From NCBI GenBank assembly GCA_902363255.1, contig CABIZO010000002.1:186001-250000 (forward strand): a stretch of 64,000 nucleotides of DNA. The letters run 5' to 3'. Made by a program: the position numbers and the translations under genes. Source of the DNA: Peptostreptococcaceae bacterium. Its GTDB lineage: Bacteria; Bacillota; Clostridia; Peptostreptococcales; Peptostreptococcaceae. Positions 43,352-51,331 of this stretch are shown one piece after another. The notes below the pieces were generated by a model. That model did not search any database and was not told the origin of the DNA. It saw only the letters and a program-made list of their open reading frames with translations. Position 1 is the first letter of the stretch, and each line of letters starts with the position of its first letter.

Positions 43352-44671
43352 ATGAGACTAGATAATTGGATATGTGAAAAAATTGGAGTAAATGATGAAT
43401 TAAATAGAGATAATTTAGAAAAATATCAACTAAATGCATTGAATGACTTAATTAAGTATGTGAAAGAGAATTCGTCTTTTTATAGAGAATTATATAAAAA
43501 TTTAGATGAGATAAATTCCTTAGAAGAGCTATATAAAATACCAATTATCAATAAAGAAGACATAATTCAAAATGGAAACAAAATGGTATGTGTTAATCAA
43601 AGTGAGATAAGTAGAATTGTCTCACTAGATACATCTGGTACTATGGGTAAATACAAAAGGATTTATTTTACAGAAGAAGATCAAAAACTTACAGTAGACT
43701 TTTTTATACAAGGTCTTAGTTTTCTTGTTAAAAAAGATGATGTAATGATGGTTATGCTTCCTTTTGAAAGAGAAAATAGTGTAGGGGATTTAATAAAACA
43801 GTCTTTAGAAATTATGCAGGTTAATCCTGTTTTGAGTGGAAGCTTGTCTTCTTTTAAGAAGACCGTAGACCTCATGATAAACAACAATGTAAACTCTATT
43901 GTAGGTATGCCTGTAGAAATTTTAGCTTTAGGAAGATATATACAAAAAGAAAACTTGCCAATAAAAATTAAAAGTATCCTATTAAGTGCGGATATGGTCA
44001 ACGATACATTTATTGAAGAAATAAAAAAAGTCTATAATTGCGAAGTATTTAATCATTTTGGTATGACAGAAATTGGTCTTGGAGGTGCAGTTGATTGTGA
44101 GTATCATGATGGAATGCACATTCGAGAAAATGATTTGTTGATGGAAATAGTTAATCCTGTGACAAAAGAAAATATGAATGAGGGGAAAAGTGGAGAAATA
44201 GTGATAACTACTTTGACAAGAAAAGCCATGCCACTGATAAGGTATGCTACAGGAGATATAACTTCCTTTGTAAAAGAAGAATGTAGTTGCAATAGTGTTT
44301 TAAAAAAACTAGACAAAATTAAATATAGAATAGATGATAGAGCACATATAGGTAAAAACTTATATATAAATATTAATTCTACAGATGATTTATTATTTAC
44401 TTTAGATAACCTTATTAATTATAAAATAGGTGTTGATAAAAGTGATAGTTATTATGAGTTAAAATTACAACTGGCTTTTTTTGAAGAAGAAAAAAACGTA
44501 CTATACTCTAATGATGAAGGCTTAAAAAGAAAAATAAAGGATTTATTATTAAGTAATCCAAGAATTAAGAAGTCATATGAAATGGGCATATTAAAAATTT
44601 ATATAAAATTAATATATACAGATGAATATCTTAACTTATATAAAGGGAAGAGAAAAATAAATTCTGTTTAA
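43352..44671 (+). CDS. PaaK-like AMP-dependent acyl-CoA ligase (DVU_1553-like)
   Basis: A 439-residue enzyme of the phenylacetate-CoA ligase branch. The ATP loop is LDTSGTMGKYKR near 90-101, the adenine motif is NHFGMTEIGLGG near 230, and YATGDI near 300. The C-terminal lid domain is divergent. These enzymes activate an aryl or other carboxylic acid through an acyl-AMP. Its start is 2 bp after the radical SAM gene stop. In this island a carboxylate activation step could belong to synthesis of an unknown cofactor or of a peptide modification, or could serve the acid formed by the aldehyde oxidoreductase. Confidence 0.8.
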   Translation: MRLDNWICEKIGVNDELNRDNLEKYQLNALNDLIKYVKENSSFYRELYKNLDEINSLEELYKIPIINKEDIIQNGNKMVCVNQSEISRIVSLDTSGTMGKYKRIYFTEEDQKLTVDFFIQGLSFLVKKDDVMMVMLPFERENSVGDLIKQSLEIMQVNPVLSGSLSSFKKTVDLMINNNVNSIVGMPVEILALGRYIQKENLPIKIKSILLSADMVNDTFIEEIKKVYNCEVFNHFGMTEIGLGGAVDCEYHDGMHIRENDLLMEIVNPVTKENMNEGKSGEIVITTLTRKAMPLIRYATGDITSFVKEECSCNSVLKKLDKIKYRIDDRAHIGKNLYININSTDDLLFTLDNLINYKIGVDKSDSYYELKLQLAFFEEEKNVLYSNDEGLKRKIKDLLLSNPRIKKSYEMGILKIYIKLIYTDEYLNLYKGKRKINSV

Positions 44672-44682
44672 AAGGATCTAAT

Positions 44683-45282
44683 ATGAATATTTATTTAGTA
44701 AGACATGGAGAGTTGGATTGGGAAGATAATATAAAAAAATGCATAGGAATAACGGATATTGATTTAAGTGAAGAAGGAATTAAACAAGCTGAGTCAGCTG
44801 GAATGTTTTTAAAAGATAAAAATATTAGTAAAATATATACTAGCAACTTGAAAAGATGTAAAAAATCAGCAAAAATCGTATCATCAATTTTAAACATACC
44901 TTATAAGATAGAAAATGAACTTGTAGAAATTAATATGGGTATATGGGAAAATAAATCCTTTGAATACATAAAAAAAATATACAAAAAAGAATATGAAGAT
45001 AGGGGAAATAATGTATCAAAATTTAAAATTGAAAATGGAGAAACATTTCAAGAATGCTATGAAAGATCTAATCGCATATTTAAAAAATTAAGTGAAGAAA
45101 ATTATAATGATAATATCGTAATAATAGCACATAGTGGTGTTATTAAATCAATAATATGTTTCATTGAAAATATACCATTGGATGAAATATTAAGTATTAA
45201 ATTAAATTATGGTCATATTATTCGTATTAGCTATAATAAAAAAGAATATAAAATAATACAAAAAATCTCAAAATTTGGATAA
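44683..45282 (+). CDS. Histidine phosphatase family protein
   Basis: A 199-residue phosphoglycerate-mutase-like phosphatase, with RHGE at 7-10 (catalytic H8), a TSNLKRCKKSA segment and a second His in IIAHSG (about 150). The group includes alpha-ribazole phosphatase (CobC), which also acts in cofactor synthesis. It is the last gene of the island, 11 bp after the CoA ligase gene with AAAGGATC before the ATG, and its stop codon is inside the terminator stem. The substrate is unknown. Confidence 0.82.
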   Translation: MNIYLVRHGELDWEDNIKKCIGITDIDLSEEGIKQAESAGMFLKDKNISKIYTSNLKRCKKSAKIVSSILNIPYKIENELVEINMGIWENKSFEYIKKIYKKEYEDRGNNVSKFKIENGETFQECYERSNRIFKKLSEENYNDNIVIIAHSGVIKSIICFIENIPLDEILSIKLNYGHIIRISYNKKEYKIIQKISKFG

Positions 45283-45308
45283 TAATAATCCAAATTTGAG
45301 GTTTTTTT
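45267..45308 (+). terminator. Terminator of the aldehyde oxidoreductase island
   Basis: A 13-bp stem with one bulged A (45267-45280 with 45288-45300) overlaps the last codons and stop of the phosphatase gene and is followed by TTTTTTT. Confidence 0.88.
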
Positions 45309-45349
45309 ATTTGCAAAAAATAAATTAAATATAATTATAAAAAAACTAT

Positions 45350-45502
45350 TAACGGACAAGCAAATTAAGAGGAAAAATGTTACAATAAAAATATCTATAA
45401 AAGAATACGAGAGATTTGATAAGGCTAAAGAATACGGATGAAAATAAATATATATTTATTGAATAAGAAAAATCCTAGTTAAAATATAGCTAGGATTTTT
45501 AA
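45350..45502 (+). ncRNA. Possible short untranslated transcript
   Basis: About 150 bp between two terminators with no open reading frame and a higher GC patch near 45405-45440. It ends in a clear hairpin (45468-45478 with 45490-45500, AAAAATCCTAG and complement). It might be a small RNA or a leftover leader. I see no known motif. Confidence 0.25.
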
Positions 45503-45632
45503 CTATTCATATTTATATAAATGCTATATTTATTAATAAAAATTTGATACTATATTATTTGTATAAAAAAAACGAATTATAGAATAAAGATTTATAGATA
45601 GATTATATAGTACATACGGGGGGATGAAGTTT

Positions 45633-47615
45633 ATGATTAAAAATGTCATAAGTGATAGAATTTTAATAGAAAAAGAGAGGAAGCTATTTGAAAAAATAAT
45701 ATTTACTATATTTTTAGTTTCTTGTATTTATATTTTTAATATATTTTCAAGAATAGGTGAGGAAAAATCTTATTTAGAATCTACCTTATTTTTTATAAGA
45801 AGCTTTAGTTCAATACTTTCTTTATTAGCTTTTGGAAGTTGTTTAATTTCTTATAATAGAGTTAAAAAAGATAGTATTTTTATTATAGCTTTAATGTACC
45901 TAGGGTTATCTGTAGGAATAGCATCAGGACAGATAGATTTTTTTAGTTTTTATTATGAAGAATATACTTTATTTAGTTATACTACAGTATCTACATCTAT
46001 TATTAGGATACTTTTATTGATAATAGCAATAATTCCTGAAAGTAAGATAAATACATATATTGCGAATAATAAAAAGATATCCATATTATTTGTAATTTCA
46101 TACACTCTTGTATTTAATGTGGTAGAAAAAAATATTAGTGTATTTAATTTTTTCTATAGTACAAAATTTTTTATAATGTATAATTGCTTTTTAATGGCTA
46201 TTTATATTATAACATCAGTGAGATTATTTTTAATGGGTGTAAAAGAAAAAGAATATATATTTTTAGTGTTATCTTCTAGTATTTTTATGTTAGCTATTAA
46301 GGCAATTTATGCTATATATGCGGTTGATAGTACATCATTTTATGTAAAATTAACATCAGTATCTATTACATATGTAATATTTTTAATAGTTATCGCAGGT
46401 TCTTTTATTGAGTTATATTTGTATATAAATAGAACTAAAATACTAAATGAAAATTTAGAACTTTTTTATGATTTAACAGACAATAATAAGCATAGTTTTA
46501 TGTATATTTGTGATGAAGATGGAGAAATATTATATGGAAATAAGAAGTTTAAAGAACATTATAAGATATACTCTCAAGATGATGCTAAAAGATTAAAATT
46601 ATATTTTTCACTATCGGAAAGTCGTCTATGTAATAAGGATGAAATTATGAAAAGTTTAAATACTAAAGGCATATGGAGGGGAATAATTAAAAGCATAGAT
46701 GGAAATATGAGTATTGATTGTTCTATTCAAGTTATAGAAACTTCAGGTGAGAAAAAAGAATATGCAATAACTTATATGGATATATCTCAAGTAATAAATA
46801 AAGAATTAGAGATAGAGAAAATGAAGGTATATAATAAAGAAAAAACTGAATTTATGTCTAATATTTCTCATGAACTTAGAACGCCAATTAATATTTTTTA
46901 TTCAACTATACAACTTTTAGATATTTCATTACAAAAACACGAAAAAGATTTTAGAAAAGTATATAGCAGATATAGAAAAACTTTACATGTGAATTGTAAA
47001 AGAATGTTAAGATTAATTAATAACGTGGTGGATATATCAAAAATTGAAACGGGAATATTAAAGGGAAAATTTGATTATTATAATTTAATTGCCATAGTAG
47101 AAGATGTAACTTTATCTGTGGTAAATTATGCTCAGTTAAAATCTATTAATATACAGTTTGATACAAATGATGAAGAATTTATATCAAAATGTGATCCATC
47201 TATGATGGAAAGGGCATTGCTGAATTTACTTTCAAATGCAATAAAATTTACACCAGAAAGTAAAAATATTTATGTCAATGTATATGTTAATGATGATTTT
47301 GTAGAAATAAATATAAAAGATGAGGGGATAGGAATATCACAAAGTGATAAGTCTGCCATATTTGAGAGATTTGTTCAAGCGGATAAGTCATTGACTAGAG
47401 AAAATGAAGGTAGTGGAATAGGGCTAAGCATAGTGAAATCCATAATTGATCTTCATGATGGATATATTAGCGTTGAAAGTAAAGTTGGTGAAGGAAGCAC
47501 CTTCAAAATAATACTTCCAAATAGATGTGATGAGTATGTTAATTATAAAATATATGATATAAATAATTACAATACAGAATTAGAGTTGTCTGATATATAT
47601 GAAGTACTAGTATAA
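45633..47615 (+). CDS. Membrane sensor histidine kinase (MASE3-like, PAS)
   Basis: A 660-residue kinase. About eight hydrophobic helices span residues 15-265 (MASE3-like by appearance), then a PAS-like region (about 275-390), HisKA with phospho-acceptor H413 in NISHELRTP, and HATPase with NLLSNAIKF, DEGIGIS and GSGIGLSI. The C-terminal tail ends in LELSDIYEVLV. No response regulator gene is adjacent; it is an orphan here. The GGGGGG at 45618-45623 abuts an ATG at 45624, so the ATG at 45633 is preferred. Confidence 0.88.
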   Translation: MIKNVISDRILIEKERKLFEKIIFTIFLVSCIYIFNIFSRIGEEKSYLESTLFFIRSFSSILSLLAFGSCLISYNRVKKDSIFIIALMYLGLSVGIASGQIDFFSFYYEEYTLFSYTTVSTSIIRILLLIIAIIPESKINTYIANNKKISILFVISYTLVFNVVEKNISVFNFFYSTKFFIMYNCFLMAIYIITSVRLFLMGVKEKEYIFLVLSSSIFMLAIKAIYAIYAVDSTSFYVKLTSVSITYVIFLIVIAGSFIELYLYINRTKILNENLELFYDLTDNNKHSFMYICDEDGEILYGNKKFKEHYKIYSQDDAKRLKLYFSLSESRLCNKDEIMKSLNTKGIWRGIIKSIDGNMSIDCSIQVIETSGEKKEYAITYMDISQVINKELEIEKMKVYNKEKTEFMSNISHELRTPINIFYSTIQLLDISLQKHEKDFRKVYSRYRKTLHVNCKRMLRLINNVVDISKIETGILKGKFDYYNLIAIVEDVTLSVVNYAQLKSINIQFDTNDEEFISKCDPSMMERALLNLLSNAIKFTPESKNIYVNVYVNDDFVEINIKDEGIGISQSDKSAIFERFVQADKSLTRENEGSGIGLSIVKSIIDLHDGYISVESKVGEGSTFKIILPNRCDEYVNYKIYDINNYNTELELSDIYEVLV

Positions 47616-47616
47616 T

Positions 47617-47640
47617 AATCCCCAATAGGGGATTTTTTTA
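47617..47640 (+). terminator. Terminator after the first kinase
   Basis: AATCCCC (47617-47623) pairs with GGGGATT around AATA, followed by TTTTT. Confidence 0.85.
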
Positions 47641-47808
47641 GTTACTAACATATTACATATTAGACCCAGTGAATTTATTATTGTTATATAAAGTTAAAAA
47701 AGTAAGTAATCTAATGATTTGAAAAAATTTGTAAAAAAAGAAGGTAAAATGAGAAAAAAGTAGAATTAATAAGAATAATTATCTATTGAGAGAGTAGGTT
47801 AAATTTTT

Positions 47809-48987
47809 ATGAAAGTAAATTCAAAAATAGTAGTATTTTTAGCTTCAGTCGTAGCAGTATTGATATTTATACTTAATAAAAATAATAATTACTTAGAAGA
47901 AAATTTTATTAATGATGAAAGGAAAAATATCAATATATTAATGATAAACTCATATCATCAAGGTCATTATTGGGAAGGATTTGTATTAGAAGGTCTAAAT
48001 GAGGAATTAAGTAAGTATAAGGATTATGATATAAACCTAAAGATAGAATATTTAGATTTTCGAAGTAATAATAGTGAAGATTATAATGAGTCATTTAGAA
48101 AATTATTAGAGTCGAAATATGAGGATAGTAAAATTGATATTTTATATGCTGTAAATGATGAGGCTTATGAATTCGCTGGAGAGCTTAATGATGATAAAGA
48201 AAGTATATTCTACAAAGTGCCTTTAGTAATGACAGGGATAGATCAAGATCTATCAGAAAATAATGAAGATGAAAAATCAGATGCTCTAGGATTTTATCAT
48301 GTAGATGATACAGTAAATCTTCTTCATTTAATCTTAGATTTGAACAAAGATGTTAAAAAATTAAATTTAATTATGGAAAATTCTCTTTACTGTGAATCTG
48401 TAACGAAGGAAATTTTGGATTATTTAGACACAGCCAGTAAGTTAGCACAGAGGAATATTGAAATAGAAATGGTGAAAGGAAACTATATTGAAGATATATG
48501 TGAAAAGCTTAAAAATGTAGAACATAGTTCAAATTCAGTAAATATTATTGCAGGAGAGTTTCAATATAATAACTCAGATATTTTTTTAGATCCTAAAGAA
48601 ACGATAAGTAAAATAAAAGAAATTAATTCACAACCCATTTATTCAAATGATCAAACTTACTTGGATGCGGGAATATTAGGTGGATGTGTAGATATTGGAC
48701 AGAAACATGGAGAAGTAGCTGCAGATTTAATTATAAAAACTATAAATAATTTGGATTTATCGACATATTCTTTAGAAGCGGAGCCATTAGCTGAGATATA
48801 TTTAGACTATAATAGTATCTATGAGTATAATATAAAAATAAGTGATATTGATTCACATATGAATATTATAAATAAAAAGTTTTATCAACTACTGTTACCC
48901 CAAAAATTAAAATTAATATTAAAAATTATTATACTATTAATTATTTTAATTATTATATATTATTTCATTTTAACTCTAAAAAAATAG
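47809..48987 (+). CDS. Periplasmic-binding-protein-like sensor half of a frame-disrupted kinase
   Basis: A 392-residue frame: an N-terminal signal anchor (about 7-25), an outer domain resembling ABC substrate-binding proteins of the uncharacterised type (SYHQGHYWEGFVLEGL, later PLVMTGID and GGCVDIGQKHGEVAADL), and one C-terminal transmembrane helix (about 367-388). It ends at TAG right after an A7 run. Read in the -1 frame from that run, translation continues as a coiled linker straight into the histidine kinase at 49020. The two frames are thus most simply one kinase gene. The start has GAGAGAGTAGG upstream. Confidence 0.75.
   Translation: MKVNSKIVVFLASVVAVLIFILNKNNNYLEENFINDERKNINILMINSYHQGHYWEGFVLEGLNEELSKYKDYDINLKIEYLDFRSNNSEDYNESFRKLLESKYEDSKIDILYAVNDEAYEFAGELNDDKESIFYKVPLVMTGIDQDLSENNEDEKSDALGFYHVDDTVNLLHLILDLNKDVKKLNLIMENSLYCESVTKEILDYLDTASKLAQRNIEIEMVKGNYIEDICEKLKNVEHSSNSVNIIAGEFQYNNSDIFLDPKETISKIKEINSQPIYSNDQTYLDAGILGGCVDIGQKHGEVAADLIIKTINNLDLSTYSLEAEPLAEIYLDYNSIYEYNIKISDIDSHMNIINKKFYQLLLPQKLKLILKIIILLIILIIIYYFILTLKK
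48978..48984 (+). other. A7 slippery tract at the kinase frame change
   Basis: Seven A in phase as A-AAA-AAA directly before a zero-frame TAG. A -1 slip gives codons ATA GAA TTA AAT AAG and so on, open through to the kinase frame. It may be programmed frameshifting, a phase-variable homopolymer or a simple indel or sequencing error. Confidence 0.75.
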
Positions 48988-49019
48988 AATTAAATAAGAA
49001 ATATAAAGAAGAAGAAAAT

Positions 49020-49838
49020 ATGAAAACATTAAGAGAAAGTTTAAAAAGTGATTTTATAGTTAATTTAAGTCATGAACTTAGAACACCTATTAATTTAATT
49101 TTGAATGCATCGAAAACGATAAAAAGTAAAATAAATAATAACAGTGTACTAAAAAACAATCCAGAAGAAATTAAAACTGACATAGAAAATAAGTTAGAAC
49201 TTATTGATAGCAACTCATATAGACTATTGAAAATATCAAACAATATAATAGATGTTACTAAGGCTGAATCAGGATTGTTAAAATTAGATATTAAAAATGA
49301 AAATATAGTAAACGTGGTGGAAGATGCCTTTGCAAGTACAGTAGAATTTGCAAAAAATAAAAATATCATAATGATATTTGATTCTATAGAAGAAGAAATT
49401 ATTATAGCAATTGATAAGGTACAAATACAAAGAGTAGTACTGAACCTTATATCGAATGCCATAAAATTCACATTAAGTAGAGGTTTAATTAATGTGAATA
49501 TTAGTAAAGTAGAAGATGAAGTATTGATTGAGGTTAAAGATAATGGTATTGGGATACCTAAAGAAAATTTAGATAAGATATTTCAAAGTTTTTATCAAGT
49601 GGATTATTCGCTAACAAGAATAAATGAAGGTGCTGGGGTAGGTCTTTGTATAGTTAAAGATATTGTAGAAATACATGGTGGAAGAGTAGATGTTGAAAGT
49701 ATAGAAGGTATAGGGACTACATTTAAAGTATATATCCCTATTAAAACGATAAATGAGAATGAAAATGAGAAAAAGGTAATAAATATAAATTATGATATTA
49801 AGACAATGACAAATATAGAATTATCAGATCTTATATAA
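49020..49838 (+). CDS. Histidine kinase half of the frame-disrupted sensor
   Basis: A 272-residue frame: HisKA with phospho-acceptor H18 in NLSHELRTP and HATPase with NLISNAIKF, DNGIGIPK and GAGVGLCI, ending NIELSDLI. The ATG at 49020 has no real ribosome binding site (AAGAAGAAG only). The frame is open upstream to the A7 tract at 48978 without a stop, and the codons there encode a linker (IELNKKYKEEEN) that fits between a transmembrane helix and HisKA. So this probably is the cytoplasmic half of the protein that begins at 47809, either fused by frameshifting or made weakly on its own. Confidence 0.78.
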   Translation: MKTLRESLKSDFIVNLSHELRTPINLILNASKTIKSKINNNSVLKNNPEEIKTDIENKLELIDSNSYRLLKISNNIIDVTKAESGLLKLDIKNENIVNVVEDAFASTVEFAKNKNIIMIFDSIEEEIIIAIDKVQIQRVVLNLISNAIKFTLSRGLINVNISKVEDEVLIEVKDNGIGIPKENLDKIFQSFYQVDYSLTRINEGAGVGLCIVKDIVEIHGGRVDVESIEGIGTTFKVYIPIKTINENENEKKVININYDIKTMTNIELSDLI

Positions 49839-49845
49839 ATAATAG

Positions 49846-49887
49846 AAGAGTAGGACTTTATAATTTAAGGTTCCTATTCTTTTTTTA
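49846..49887 (+). terminator. Terminator after the second kinase
   Basis: AAGAGTAGGA (49846-49855) pairs with TCCTATTCTT (49872-49881), one G-T pair, followed by T residues. Confidence 0.8.
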
Positions 49888-49924
49888 CATGCAAGGAAAT
49901 TACGATGTTCTCTAATCTGTGGAA

Positions 49925-50190
49925 AACATATTTATATGAGTAATATAAATAAATTCAGGGTTAGATGAACATGTAAAAAAGTTTTTGAGTAACGGAGTTG
50001 CCTGAAATTTCATGTAGCCCACACAGTGGCTTAAAGCGGTAGAGAAGGCATCTCGTTGACGATATGAGCGAAGCTAATTTTTTAGTACTGATAATTTATA
50101 TTTTGGAGAAGTAGTAGATTGTGTGTGAAAATTATATTAATTCAGTGCTTATAACTATATTTTTTATTTTTTAAAAATATAGTTATAAAT
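49925..50190 (+). ncRNA. Candidate structured RNA upstream of the iron importer
   Basis: A 260-bp region with locally high GC and paired segments: GAGTTGCC (49995-50002) with GGCATCTC (50047-50054, one mismatch) closes a domain containing AGCC/GGCT (50016-50031) and TGAAATTTCA. A conserved-looking single-stranded stretch GACGATATGAGCGAAGC follows (50058-50074). It ends with a 16-bp hairpin (50150-50165 with 50173-50188). It lies before a separate promoter for the siderophore genes, so it is more likely an independent RNA than a leader. I do not recognise the class. Confidence 0.45.
50150..50190 (+). terminator. Hairpin ending the structured RNA region
   Basis: A perfect 16-bp stem (50150-50165 with 50173-50188), AT-rich, with a weak T tail. 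Confidence 0.6.
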
Positions 50191-50193
50191 TTC

Positions 50194-50222
50194 TTGACCG
50201 AAAAAAAAATAGATGATATAAT
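50194..50222 (+). promoter_or_regulatory. Promoter of the siderophore importer
   Basis: TTGACC (50194-50199) and TATAAT (50217-50222), 17 bases apart, with Fur boxes directly downstream. Confidence 0.8.
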
Positions 50223-50234
50223 AAATTCACAAGA

Positions 50235-50274
50235 TGATAATGATTATTATTTATAATAATTAATGATAATTAAT
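50235..50274 (+). promoter_or_regulatory. Fur box, two sites
   Basis: TGATAATGATTATTATT (from 50235) matches the Fur consensus, and a second GATAAT half site lies in AATGATAATTAAT (50262-50274). Both lie between the promoter and the gene start, so the importer is likely repressed by iron. Confidence 0.8.
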
Positions 50275-50298
50275 ATGTAGACAGTAAGGAGAATTGAC

Positions 50299-51234
50299 GT
50301 GAAAAGAATTAAAGCATTAGCAGTGTTAACATTAGCACTTGCAACATTCGGATTAATAGGTTGTTCATCAGATAATGCACAACAACAAGATACAGATACA
50401 AGAGTAGTAGAAACTGTAAAAGGAGAAGTAGAAATACCTGCTAACCCAAAGAGAATAGTAGATATATCAGGAAGTAGTGAAGAGTTATTATTATTAGGTC
50501 ATAATGTAGTAGGTACAGCTAACGTAGATTCATACGATACAGAAAATGTACCAGCATACATGAAAGATTCATTAGGTGATGCAAAAGTAGTAGGTCACTC
50601 AATGATGGAAACAGCTGATATAGAAGCAATACTTGCTTGTGAGCCAGATTTAATAATAATGGCGCCAAGACAAGAAGAAATATATGATCAATTAAAAGAA
50701 ATAGCACCTACAGTTATGTTAGAAGATCAATCAAATGATTGGGAAGCAAAATTAACAGATGTTGCTAAGTTATTTGGACAAGAAGATGAAGCAAAGACTT
50801 GGTTAAATGCTTACTATGAAAAAGCTGAAAAATTAGGTAAGGAAATAAAAGCAGCTAACGGAGAAGATACTACTTACTTAACAGTTCTAGCTAGTTCTGG
50901 ATCATTCATGGTATTCAGTGAAGGTGGAATAGGGACAGTTTTAAAATCTGATATGAAATTACCTCAACCAACTAATATGCCAGAGCAAGATAGTATAACA
51001 TTACCAACTGTTACTATGGAAGGTTTATCAGAAATAGATGCTGATCACATAATAGTAATAGCAACAGAATCAGATAAAGCTGATTTAGAAGCTAGTTCAG
51101 TTTGGTCTCAAATAAGAGCAGTAAAAGAAGGAAATGTAACAATATTAGATGCAAGTCCATACTTCTCTCAAGCTTACAATCCAATAGGAAGAGAATTAAT
51201 ATTAGAGTCTGTTAAAGACGCGGTTATAAAATAA
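50299..51234 (+). CDS. Iron-siderophore ABC transporter substrate-binding lipoprotein
   Basis: A 311-residue lipoprotein: a basic start, hydrophobic stretch and lipobox LIGC (Cys22) for membrane anchoring, then the FepB/FecB-type binding fold (VKGEVEIPANPKRIV near 39; a family GHSMMETADIEAI; a C-terminal PIGRELI). It captures a ferric siderophore or heme outside the membrane for the two permeases and the ATPase that follow. The start codon is GTG with AAGGAG 7 bases upstream. Fur boxes precede it. Ligand identity is unknown. Confidence 0.9.
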   Translation: MKRIKALAVLTLALATFGLIGCSSDNAQQQDTDTRVVETVKGEVEIPANPKRIVDISGSSEELLLLGHNVVGTANVDSYDTENVPAYMKDSLGDAKVVGHSMMETADIEAILACEPDLIIMAPRQEEIYDQLKEIAPTVMLEDQSNDWEAKLTDVAKLFGQEDEAKTWLNAYYEKAEKLGKEIKAANGEDTTYLTVLASSGSFMVFSEGGIGTVLKSDMKLPQPTNMPEQDSITLPTVTMEGLSEIDADHIIVIATESDKADLEASSVWSQIRAVKEGNVTILDASPYFSQAYNPIGRELILESVKDAVIK

Positions 51235-51331
51235 TAAATTAAGTAGGTGTTGAAAATAGAATTATTTTCTTCACCTATTTTTATATTAATGGAAAATGAT
51301 AGTTAATTGCAGATGAGAAGGAGGATTGACT

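Noticed and set aside
45300..45632. c-di-GMP or cobalamin riboswitch before the kinase
   Set aside because: No aptamer motif of these classes could be matched; only a hairpin is certain.
49925..50190. 6S RNA, tmRNA, SRP RNA or RNase P RNA
   Set aside because: None of the universally conserved motifs of these RNAs is visible.
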